DNA from: Lachnospiraceae bacterium
GTDB taxonomy: Bacteria > Bacillota > Clostridia > Lachnospirales > Lachnospiraceae
Assembly: GCA_017624235.1 (NCBI GenBank)
Contig: JAGANL010000048.1
Coordinates: 1 to 50,933, forward strand
DNA: 50,933 bases
Direction: 5' to 3'
The notes beneath the pieces are model-generated. The model made no database searches. It was not told where the DNA came from and saw only the letters and a list, made by a program, of their open reading frames with translations. The position numbers were made by a program, and so were the translations under genes. Of this stretch, positions 8,655-15,828 are shown piece by piece; within the stretch, counting starts at the first letter, position 1, and every line of letters begins with the position of its first letter.

Positions 8655-8722
8655 CGTTCCAACTGCTCCCTTCTATGATTTCTGCTGCCTTTGTCTGTTT
8701 TCTTCCGGCCCTTTCACCGGAA

Positions 8723-9346
8723 TTAAGACAGCACTACTTTTCCGTCTGACACGCTGACTTTTCCGTTTGCAATCAGGTCGATGGCCTGTGGCAGAATCTT
8801 CCACTCTGCCTCTTCCATCACACGCTGCTGTAAGCTCTTTGGCGTATCACCCGGCTCCACTGCAACAGCCTTCTGTAAAATAATCGGACCCGTATCGGTT
8901 CCCTCATCCACAAAATGCACCGTAGCGCCGGTAATTTTCACCCCTCTTGCAAGCGCACCCTCATGCACCTTCAAGCCATAAAAGCCTGTTCCGCAAAAGG
9001 ATGGAATCAGAGACGGATGAATATTGATAATCCGGTTTGGATATTTTTTTACCATCTCTGCCGGAATGTTCACCAAAAATCCCGCCAACACAATGAGATC
9101 CGGTGCAATTTCGTCTACCTGCTGTATCAATGCCTGATTGAATGTCTCTCTGTCCACATAATCCTTCGGTGAAAGACAGATACCTCTTATACCATTTTCC
9201 TCCGCTCTCTTTAAGGCGTAGGCAGAAGCATTATTCGAGATGACCGCACAAATCTGTGTGTTGGTAATGGTTTCTTCCCGGACTGCGTCCAAAATAGCCT
9301 GCAGATTCGTGCCTCCTCCCGAAACACATACCAGCACTCTTAACAT
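8723..9346 (-). CDS. purN: Phosphoribosylglycinamide formyltransferase
   Basis: PurN transfers a formyl group from 10-formyltetrahydrofolate to GAR, the third purine step. The 207-residue protein begins [17 protein letters not shown], and shows the catalytic segment NIHPSLIP (Asn and His) and the loop [10 protein letters not shown] with the catalytic Asp. The start overlaps the purM stop by 7 bp (ATGTTAA), indicating translational coupling. An AAGGG site lies within the end of purM. Confidence 0.96.
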   Translation of the reverse strand: MLRVLVCVSGGGTNLQAILDAVREETITNTQICAVISNNASAYALKRAEENGIRGICLSPKDYVDRETFNQALIQQVDEIAPDLIVLAGFLVNIPAEMVKKYPNRIINIHPSLIPSFCGTGFYGLKVHEGALARGVKITGATVHFVDEGTDTGPIILQKAVAVEPGDTPKSLQQRVMEEAEWKILPQAIDLIANGKVSVSDGKVVLS

Positions 9347-10365
9347 ACGGTCACACCCTTTTCTCCGTTTTCCACGGCACCTACCACATACGGTGTTTCA
9401 CCGGCTGCACGGATTGCGTCCATAGTCTTATCCACATCGGCAGGATCCACAGCCAGAACCATGCCCAGCCCCATGTTGTAGGTATTGTACATCATCTTCT
9501 CTTCCAGATTGCCGGTCTTCTGCAGCAACTTGAAAATCGGCGGTACCTCATAGCTGTCCTTCTTCACTACAGCACGAATGCCCTCGGGCAGCATTCTCGG
9601 AATATTTTCATAGAAGCCGCCACCTGTAATATGGCTGCAGGCTTTAATGGTCACACCTGCATTCTTAATGGATTTTAATGCTTTTACGTAAATTTTGGTC
9701 GGAGCGATCAGTGCCTCGCCAAGCGTCGTACCCAGCTCGTCATAATAAGTATTCAGACTCTCCTTTGTCATTTCAAATACCTTACGTACCAGAGAGAAGC
9801 CGTTGCTATGTACACCGGAGGATGCCATACCGATCAACACATCGCCTGCCTTTAAGTCCTTGCCGGTAATCAGATCCTTCTCATCTACAATACCCACAGC
9901 AAAACCAGCTAAATCATACTCATCCACCGGATAAAAGCCCGGCATTTCTGCAGTCTCACCGCCAATCAGCGCTGCTTCGGACTGCTTACAGCCTTCTGCT
10001 ACACCCTTCACGATAGTCGCAATCTTTTCCGGATAGTTCTTACCACATGCGATATAGTCTAAGAAAAATAACGGCTCGCCGCCTGCACAGGCAATATCAT
10101 TGACACACATTGCCACACAGTCAATTCCAACGGTATCATGCTTGTCCATGATAAAAGCCAGCTTCAATTTGGTTCCGACTCCGTCCGTACCGGATACCAG
10201 AGTCGGCTTTTCCATGCTTTTAAACTTCTCCATGGAAAACGCACCGGAGAAACCGCCGAGTCCACCCAGGACCTCCGGACGCATCGTTTCCTTCACATGC
10301 TTCTTCATAAGCTCCACTGACTTGTAACCTGCTTCAATATCTACGCCTGCGTTCTTGTAATCCAT
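9340..10365 (-). CDS. purM: Phosphoribosylformylglycinamidine cyclo-ligase (AIR synthetase)
   Basis: PurM closes the imidazole ring of FGAM to AIR with ATP. The 341-residue protein carries family segments [42 protein letters not shown] and [13 protein letters not shown]. The ATG at 10365 is preferred: it follows GGAGGAG at the right distance, while an upstream in-frame TTG lies inside that binding site. The gene sits 24 bp after purE and overlaps purN. Confidence 0.97.
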   Translation of the reverse strand: MDYKNAGVDIEAGYKSVELMKKHVKETMRPEVLGGLGGFSGAFSMEKFKSMEKPTLVSGTDGVGTKLKLAFIMDKHDTVGIDCVAMCVNDIACAGGEPLFFLDYIACGKNYPEKIATIVKGVAEGCKQSEAALIGGETAEMPGFYPVDEYDLAGFAVGIVDEKDLITGKDLKAGDVLIGMASSGVHSNGFSLVRKVFEMTKESLNTYYDELGTTLGEALIAPTKIYVKALKSIKNAGVTIKACSHITGGGFYENIPRMLPEGIRAVVKKDSYEVPPIFKLLQKTGNLEEKMMYNTYNMGLGMVLAVDPADVDKTMDAIRAAGETPYVVGAVENGEKGVTVC

Positions 10366-10389
10366 TTTTCTCTCCTCCAAAGTCGTATT

Positions 10390-10896
10390 TTATTTTCCGT
10401 AATTCTTATAACCTGTTTCCTGAAGCTTTTCATCCTTCTTCTGTACGCTTTCCTTTAAGGAAAGGCTGTATTCCTTCAGGCGCGCAAGCAGTGCCGCATC
10501 CGAAGTTGCCAGAATCTTAGCTGCCAAAAGTCCTGCATTGGCTCCGCCGTTGATGGCTACCGTTGCAACCGGAATACCGGACGGCATCTGTACGATGGAA
10601 TACAGAGAATCCCTTCCTCCCAGAGAAGTTGTGTGCATCGGGATACCAATGACCGGAAGCGGAAAAATTGCCGCACACATACCCGGCAGATGCGCTGCCA
10701 TGCCTGCTCCCGCAATAATAACCTTAAAGCCCTTCTTCTCCGCCGTCTTTGCATATTCAAAAAAGACATCCGGCTCTCTGTGTGCAGAAATGATTTTCAT
10801 TTCATAGGAAATACCGAGCTCCTCTAAAATATCTGCAGCCTTTGCCATAACCGGCATATCGGAATCGCTGCCCATTACAATACCTACCTGTGCCAT
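10390..10896 (-). CDS. purE: N5-carboxyaminoimidazole ribonucleotide mutase
   Basis: PurE converts N5-CAIR to CAIR. The 168-residue protein starts MAQVGIVMGSDSD and contains the family segments SAHREPD and GAGMAAHLPGM. The start is not certain. An ATG at 10908 is only 1 nt from the AAAGGAG site, and that at 10896 is 13 nt away; 10896 fits the family N-terminus. It is the first gene of purE-M-N-D. No purK is seen next to it. Confidence 0.95.
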   Translation of the reverse strand: MAQVGIVMGSDSDMPVMAKAADILEELGISYEMKIISAHREPDVFFEYAKTAEKKGFKVIIAGAGMAAHLPGMCAAIFPLPVIGIPMHTTSLGGRDSLYSIVQMPSGIPVATVAINGGANAGLLAAKILATSDAALLARLKEYSLSLKESVQKKDEKLQETGYKNYGK

Positions 10897-10992
10897 ATTG
10901 TTAACCATGCTCCTTTCACAGTCTGCTTTCTGAATCATTTTCGTCGTCCGGGCACTCAAAACACACGTCTCCCACACCCTGACGCTATCTAT

Positions 10993-11028
10993 AGTGTACT
11001 AAACTTTTATTTTACGTGCAACACACGT
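10993..11028 (-). promoter_or_regulatory. Promoter of the pur genes with an overlapping palindrome
   Basis: A -35 TTGCAC (11016-11021) and -10 TACACT (10993-10998) are separated by 17 bp. A perfect ACGTG-N5-CACGT dyad (11014-11028) covers the -35 box and could be an operator. Part of it (ACGTGTGTT) recurs as a direct repeat near 10966 in the leader. Purine-dependent control is inference; no riboswitch aptamer was recognised. Confidence 0.5.
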
Positions 11029-11048
11029 TTCGCAAAAATCATACTTTT

Positions 11049-13142
11049 TTAAACATTTTCAAACGGTTTATTCAGTTCTTCGCAGCCAGGCAGCACAAAA
11101 CGTCCCTTTTCGATGATACGAATCTGTCTGCCGTCCTTCGTCACAACGGATAACTCACCCAATTCATCATAAGGGATCGTAATATCTGTATGACAGTTAA
11201 AATAAGCCTTTGCCGGATCTGTCCTTCGAAGGGCAGAAACGCTGTTTTCCTTTGCTACGATCTCTTTTCCGTCAGGATTGTACTGGTGATTGTCCTCCTC
11301 ATGAGAATAACAGGTATCTCCGACCGCAAAATGCGGGCCCATCTTTTCCGCAATTAAAATAGGAAGCTTTTCCGCCATCTGATACTTTTCGGCAGCCACA
11401 TAAGCCGTCGTATTCGTCCCGATTGCAAACTCGCCAAGAGGTAAAGACTCATGATGATAGAGTACATTATCCCGGATATATTTCCGGTTCTCCTCCTCGG
11501 TCTCAAAATTCGTACAGGTATACTCTGCTGTCATGCCGTCCCGGAACGTAATCTCCAGATTCCGGTATTCCAGCTCATTCAAAAATACCCGGCCGACATG
11601 CAGTATTCCATTGGTACCCTTTAATTTTGGAGAGGTAAACACCTCACCTACCGGAATATTGACATCGGCCACACAGTTTTCAAACACAGTCTGCTTCGCA
11701 GCATCCTCCAGTTCATAGAACGCCACCTGCAAATCCGTCCGGTTTCCGTTCATGCCTTTGATGACTGCATATTCACCCTGATCCAGCACATCGATGATTG
11801 TCTGCTGTATCTTCTGATACAAAGCATAATCCAGCGTATTAATCCGAATGACCTCATCAAAAATCTCCTCATACTGCGCTCCGATTTCCGGTGTTGGAAA
11901 AGCAATGATGGTAAAGCTTCTCTCCTCCCCCTTAATATAACGGTTCGTAAGCTGTCCTGCCTGAGAGGCATATTCTACGGCCAGCTTCTGCTGGGACTCA
12001 TTCAGCGCACAGGCCTCCTTTTTGTTTACCGGTGCAAACGGTGTTTCCCCGAATACCTCCAGCACTGCCGGTCCGCCATGCACCAGCGCAAGCTCCTTAT
12101 GCGCCTCAAAGGCCTCCTTTAACACCTCCAGCCTGCGGTTTACCAGCATCCTGTCCAGAAACAGTGCCTCATCCTCCTTGTGGTCATACTCGTATTGCTT
12201 ATTGGGGCACGCTCCAAAATAGCCGATTTTGGCAACTCCCCGTTTATGAAAGATGGTTGAGACCGCACGGTACATCGTAGACTGCAGCCCTTTTCCTGCA
12301 AAATTTTCCACTGCACGCCGAATCATCCGTTCAAACCCCAGGCAGAAACGGACATCCACTACCTGCTTTTTGGAAAGATCCTTGCCGGTCACCTCAAAGC
12401 CTTTGCAATACCCTTCCGTATAGGTATCTGCCATCTTTGCAATCTTTTCCTCCGGCAGTGCCGCCAGATGCCCTGCTGTCAGAATTTCATTTTCCGTAAC
12501 ATATTCTCCGTAATAATACAGATAGCGCACATCCGAAAGATCACTTTCCATCACGATACGTCTGGCAAAGTCCTGTCCGGGATCAAGCTGCTCTGCCCTT
12601 CTGACAAAGCTCTCGCTTTCCGAATAGTCATTAACAAACCAGTACAGAATCTGTTTGATTTCCTCCGTCTTTGGCGCTTCCCTGCTTTCTGCACAGGCAC
12701 AGACGAAGGCGGCATAAACCTCCAGAAAGACCTCCATACGTATGGTCAGTTCAAACAATCTCTGTTCATAAACATACGGAATCATACAGCGCAGCTCCGC
12801 ATAAAGAAAGCTAAAGAGCCTGCCAACTTCTGTGCCCAGCTCTTTGACCGCGTATGCCGGATTTGCATAGCTTTTCTCATAAGCCTCCTCCAGAATATCC
12901 TCATACAAAGCCCGGTTATGTTTCTTTAGTACATCAAGAGAAGCCCTTTTCAGCTCACCGCTCTCAACAAACACATACTCCCGGTCCATAAGCAGCACAA
13001 AATCGGCCACCTTTCTGAAATACTCCCGATATGGCTCTCCAGTCAGATTTTCCCCCGGTATCTGAGCAATACGTTCTAAAGCCAGCTCATACCGCTCTCT
13101 TACGGACTCATTTGCAATTTCCTGTTCCATTTCCATTTTCAT
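11049..13142 (-). CDS. M29-like leucyl aminopeptidase
   Basis: A 697-residue cytoplasmic protein. Its C-terminal third resembles M29 aminopeptidases: VGEVFTSP, the segment LPLGEFAIGTN, and GDTCYSHEEDNHQYNPDGKE with His/Glu/Asp residues placed as metal ligands in that family. It is much longer than typical M29 enzymes (about 410 residues): roughly the first 300 residues form an additional helical domain. This long form is familiar from Lachnospiraceae. No signal peptide is seen. The start follows AAAAGGA. The gene ends about 30 bp before the purE promoter and lies 21 bp after the small membrane-protein gene upstream. Confidence 0.8.
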   Translation of the reverse strand: MKMEMEQEIANESVRERYELALERIAQIPGENLTGEPYREYFRKVADFVLLMDREYVFVESGELKRASLDVLKKHNRALYEDILEEAYEKSYANPAYAVKELGTEVGRLFSFLYAELRCMIPYVYEQRLFELTIRMEVFLEVYAAFVCACAESREAPKTEEIKQILYWFVNDYSESESFVRRAEQLDPGQDFARRIVMESDLSDVRYLYYYGEYVTENEILTAGHLAALPEEKIAKMADTYTEGYCKGFEVTGKDLSKKQVVDVRFCLGFERMIRRAVENFAGKGLQSTMYRAVSTIFHKRGVAKIGYFGACPNKQYEYDHKEDEALFLDRMLVNRRLEVLKEAFEAHKELALVHGGPAVLEVFGETPFAPVNKKEACALNESQQKLAVEYASQAGQLTNRYIKGEERSFTIIAFPTPEIGAQYEEIFDEVIRINTLDYALYQKIQQTIIDVLDQGEYAVIKGMNGNRTDLQVAFYELEDAAKQTVFENCVADVNIPVGEVFTSPKLKGTNGILHVGRVFLNELEYRNLEITFRDGMTAEYTCTNFETEEENRKYIRDNVLYHHESLPLGEFAIGTNTTAYVAAEKYQMAEKLPILIAEKMGPHFAVGDTCYSHEEDNHQYNPDGKEIVAKENSVSALRRTDPAKAYFNCHTDITIPYDELGELSVVTKDGRQIRIIEKGRFVLPGCEELNKPFENV

Positions 13143-13163
13143 AGTTTTATTTTGTCCTTTTCT

Positions 13164-13478
13164 TTACATTCCTGCATATAAAATAAATACCATCAGACAC
13201 AAAAATACCGCGTTAAATCCGATCCCCAGATACGAAAAAAGATAATATTTATCCTTTTCCAGCCTTGACATGACTGCCAGCACCAGACCCGCCGCTCCAA
13301 ACAGAAAGGAAAGCAGCCCTGCCGCTCCCAGCCTCACCGTAGACTGTCCTCCGTTCCGATAGGTCAGATGGATTGCTAAAAGCACGGTAATCCAGGCTAA
13401 AATACCAAGAATCGTCGCCATAACTGCCTTCCATGGATGATTTTTATTGGTAAAGATAAATCCGCCCTTTCGGAGCAT
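13164..13478 (-). CDS. Small membrane protein, DUF6142-like
   Basis: A 104-residue protein with three predicted membrane helices (about residues 17-38, 50-70 and 80-102) and a short basic loop (SRLEKDKYY). The pattern matches the small DUF6142 family common in Lachnospiraceae; its function is unknown. It has a GAGGG site and is followed 21 bp later by the aminopeptidase gene. Confidence 0.75.
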   Translation of the reverse strand: MLRKGGFIFTNKNHPWKAVMATILGILAWITVLLAIHLTYRNGGQSTVRLGAAGLLSFLFGAAGLVLAVMSRLEKDKYYLFSYLGIGFNAVFLCLMVFILYAGM

Positions 13479-13505
13479 GACCTAACACCCTCTCTTTATA
13501 ATCTC

Positions 13506-13532
13506 AAAAAGGGTGTTTCTTTGGAAACACCC
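13506..13532 (-). terminator. Terminator of the pyrF-pyrE transcript
   Basis: A perfect 9-bp stem, GGGTGTTTC / GAAACACCC (13511-13519 and 13524-13532), with a 4-nt loop. On the minus strand it is followed by TTTTT. It ends the pyrF-pyrE-small ORF transcript just before the DUF6142-like gene. Confidence 0.9.
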
Positions 13533-13539
13533 TCTCCCG

Positions 13540-13692
13540 TCAGAATAATATCTGAGACTTTCTGGCTAACAGCTTGGCTCCTGAAATCAGTAAAAGAATC
13601 CCTGCCGTCACGCCTGCTACCAGTGAAATGACACCCAGTGTAATATTCAGTGCACCCGCGCCATTCATAGTCTTGTACACCTTTTCTTCCAT
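13540..13692 (-). CDS. 50-residue single-pass membrane protein
   Basis: A short open frame between pyrE and the terminator, beginning MEEKVYKTMNGAGALN and ending ARKSQILF. It has one strongly hydrophobic helix (about residues 16-43, rich in Gly, Ala, Val, Leu, Ile) flanked by charged ends. The start follows AGAAGGGG at a longish distance (about 13 nt). The gene lies 25 bp after pyrE and its stop is 8 bp before the terminator stem, so it fits neatly as the last gene of that operon. A longer frame on the same strand (13496-13705) gives Arg/Ser-rich, non-protein-like sequence and was not accepted. Function unknown. Confidence 0.75.
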   Translation of the reverse strand: MEEKVYKTMNGAGALNITLGVISLVAGVTAGILLLISGAKLLARKSQILF

Positions 13693-13717
13693 TCTGTTCT
13701 GTCAACCCCTTCTGCTT

Positions 13718-14395
13718 CTAATTTTTAGCGCCGTACTGCTCATAATATTTATCAATAGCAGCTTTGATTTCATCATTAATATATACATTTCCCTTATACG
13801 GCTTATTATACAGATATTCTGTGACTTCTGCCATCGTCACGATTGCATTGGCATCAAATCCGTAGATTTCCTTAATCTCTTCCAGAGCGCTCTTCTCTCC
13901 TTTTCCCTTTTCCATACGGTTCAGAGAAACCATCAGTCCCTTGATTTCCACATCTGCCTGTGCTTTGATGATCGGGAAGGTCTCTTCAATCGATTTGCCG
14001 GAGGTGGTAACATCCTCGATAATCACGACCCTGTCTCCATCCTTCAGCTTGCTGCCGAGCAGGATACCGGTATCTCCATGATCCTTCACTTCTTTTCTGT
14101 TCGAGCAGTAACGGATCTCTTTACCATAGAGTTCACTGTAAGCGATCGTTGTCGCTACGCTTAACGGAATTCCCTTATAAGCCGGCCCGAAAAGCACATC
14201 AAAATCATCCCCGTAGTTGTCATGAATCGCTCTGGCATAATACTGTCCCAGCTTTCTTAACTGCGCTCCGGTCACATAACCTCCCGCATTCATAAAAAAC
14301 GGAGATTTTCTGCCGCTCTTTAATGTAAATTCACCAAATTTAAGCACCTGGCTGTCTACCATAAATTCAATAAATTCCTGCTTGTACTGTTCCAC
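13718..14395 (-). CDS. pyrE: Orotate phosphoribosyltransferase
   Basis: PyrE joins orotate with PRPP to make OMP, the fifth pyrimidine step. The 225-residue protein contains the phosphoribosyltransferase PRPP motif VVIIEDVTTSGKS and the N-terminal FTLKSGRKSPFF loop that binds orotate. It starts immediately after the pyrF stop, so the two consecutive steps OMP synthesis and decarboxylation are translated together. Confidence 0.97.
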   Translation of the reverse strand: MEQYKQEFIEFMVDSQVLKFGEFTLKSGRKSPFFMNAGGYVTGAQLRKLGQYYARAIHDNYGDDFDVLFGPAYKGIPLSVATTIAYSELYGKEIRYCSNRKEVKDHGDTGILLGSKLKDGDRVVIIEDVTTSGKSIEETFPIIKAQADVEIKGLMVSLNRMEKGKGEKSALEEIKEIYGFDANAIVTMAEVTEYLYNKPYKGNVYINDEIKAAIDKYYEQYGAKN

Positions 14396-15334
14396 TTATT
14401 TCAAACCTCCTTTTGCTGCAAGCGCCGCTGCAATATCTTCTCTCATATCAATGACTGCTGCTCTGGAAGCATCAGCAAAGTTTCTGTCCCCAAACTGTGC
14501 ATACTTTTCCTGCTTATAGGCTGCAATAATACCACGGGATGAATTGACGATTGCACCAAGCCCGTCCTCATGAAAGAAATGAACAAGGTCTGCACCCTTA
14601 CCGCCCTGTGCACCATAGCCCGGCACTAAAATAAAGGCCTTCGGCATCACTTCTCTCAAAATCTTACCCTGCTCCGGATAGGTTGCACCTACCACAGCTC
14701 CTACGTAGCTATAGGAATCCCCCATGGCATCTGCTCCCCACTCTGCAACCTTTTCACCGACCATCTCATACAGATGCTTTCCGTCAACGATCTGATCCTG
14801 AAATTCGCCGCTGCTTGGATTAGAGGTTTTTACAAGTACAAAGATACCCTTCTTTTCTTCCTTACAAACATCGATAAACGGTTTGACACCATCCGAGCCA
14901 AGATACGGATTGACCGTTGCAAAATCCTCATCAAAGCCATAGTAGGATTGGCTTCCCACCTGCACCTTGCCAAGATGTCCCACTGCATAGGCTTCCGAGG
15001 TGGAGCCGATATCACCTCTTTTGATATCGCCGATTACCACAAGTCCCTTTTCCTTACAATAATCCACTGTTCTTTTATAAGCAATGAGTCCTTCGATTCC
15101 AAACTGCTCATACATTGCAATCTGCGGCTTTACTGCCGGAATCAGGTCGTAGACAGCATCCACGATTGCTTTATTATATTCCCAGATTGCCTCCGCTGCT
15201 CCCTTTAACGTCTCGCCGTACTCTTCAAATGCCTTTTTCGTAATATGCTCCGGAATAAATTTCATCATCGGATCCAAACCTACCACGATCGGTGCACCTG
15301 TTTTCTGAATGTTTGCAATCAGCCTGTTGATCAT
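14396..15334 (-). CDS. pyrF: Orotidine 5'-phosphate decarboxylase (long, type 2)
   Basis: PyrF removes CO2 from OMP to give UMP. The 312-residue protein is of the longer type-2 family. It shows PIVVGLDPM near the N-terminus and the catalytic segment VIGDIKRGDIGSTS with the Lys/Asp pairs. ATG 15334 follows GGGAGG and is preferred over the upstream in-frame ATG. It lies 39 bp after the Nudix-like gene. Confidence 0.96.
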   Translation of the reverse strand: MINRLIANIQKTGAPIVVGLDPMMKFIPEHITKKAFEEYGETLKGAAEAIWEYNKAIVDAVYDLIPAVKPQIAMYEQFGIEGLIAYKRTVDYCKEKGLVVIGDIKRGDIGSTSEAYAVGHLGKVQVGSQSYYGFDEDFATVNPYLGSDGVKPFIDVCKEEKKGIFVLVKTSNPSSGEFQDQIVDGKHLYEMVGEKVAEWGADAMGDSYSYVGAVVGATYPEQGKILREVMPKAFILVPGYGAQGGKGADLVHFFHEDGLGAIVNSSRGIIAAYKQEKYAQFGDRNFADASRAAVIDMREDIAAALAAKGGLK

Positions 15335-15373
15335 CTTTCTACCTCCCTGTGTGTGCATAATAAAGGCGTTGCA

Positions 15374-15772
15374 CTAAAGTTCAACGCCCTCTAAATCCTT
15401 TAATACGTATAAATTTTCAATATAATAGTCAAACCGATCCCGCTCAATCCATTCATATCCGCCAAAATCCTCCGGCAGATTAAATTCCGCATCGGTATCC
15501 ACGCTGCAAAGATAAGCAATTCCGACACATTGCGTATCTCCCAGCATATTGCTCCACGTATAAACAATCCGTTCAATGCTGCCTTCTACTCCAAGCGTCT
15601 CCTGCATCATGCGGTGCATGGCTTCATCCGGCGCCTCTCCGAAGCTTACCTCTCCGTCAATAAATTCCCATACGAACGGGTCTGGAATACGGTCATCCAT
15701 CCATCTCTTAATGACCAGATATTTATTATCCTTTTTCACAATACCTTTGACACGTAAAAATACATTTCTCAT
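15374..15772 (-). CDS. Nudix-fold protein with a degenerate Nudix box
   Basis: A 132-residue single-domain Nudix-type protein. The expected signature G-x5-E-x7-R-E-U-x-E-E-x-G-U appears as GEVSFGEAPDEAMHRMMQET. The Gly, first Glu and Arg fit, but the Glu after Arg is Met and the last metal-binding Glu is Thr; only one Glu of the catalytic REUxEE core remains. It may have weak or altered hydrolase activity, or only bind a nucleotide. It has its own promoter and lies upstream of pyrF. Confidence 0.8.
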   Translation of the reverse strand: MRNVFLRVKGIVKKDNKYLVIKRWMDDRIPDPFVWEFIDGEVSFGEAPDEAMHRMMQETLGVEGSIERIVYTWSNMLGDTQCVGIAYLCSVDTDAEFNLPEDFGGYEWIERDRFDYYIENLYVLKDLEGVEL

Positions 15773-15799
15773 CTGGAGTATCCCCCTTACTTTACCGCT

Positions 15800-15828
15800 A
15801 TTTTACCATATCAAAGCCCCCTACGCAA
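15800..15828 (-). promoter_or_regulatory. Promoter of the Nudix-like gene and possibly pyrF-pyrE
   Basis: A -10 TAAAAT (15800-15805) and -35 TTGCGT (15823-15828) with 17-bp spacing. The -35 lies inside the 3' end of nrdD. No terminator was seen between nrdD and this gene. Confidence 0.5.

Noticed and set aside
13496-13705. 69-residue minus-strand open frame overlapping the 50-residue membrane protein
   Set aside because: Its sequence is Arg/Ser/Gly-rich and protein-unlike, and it runs through the terminator stem; the other frame encodes a plausible membrane helix.
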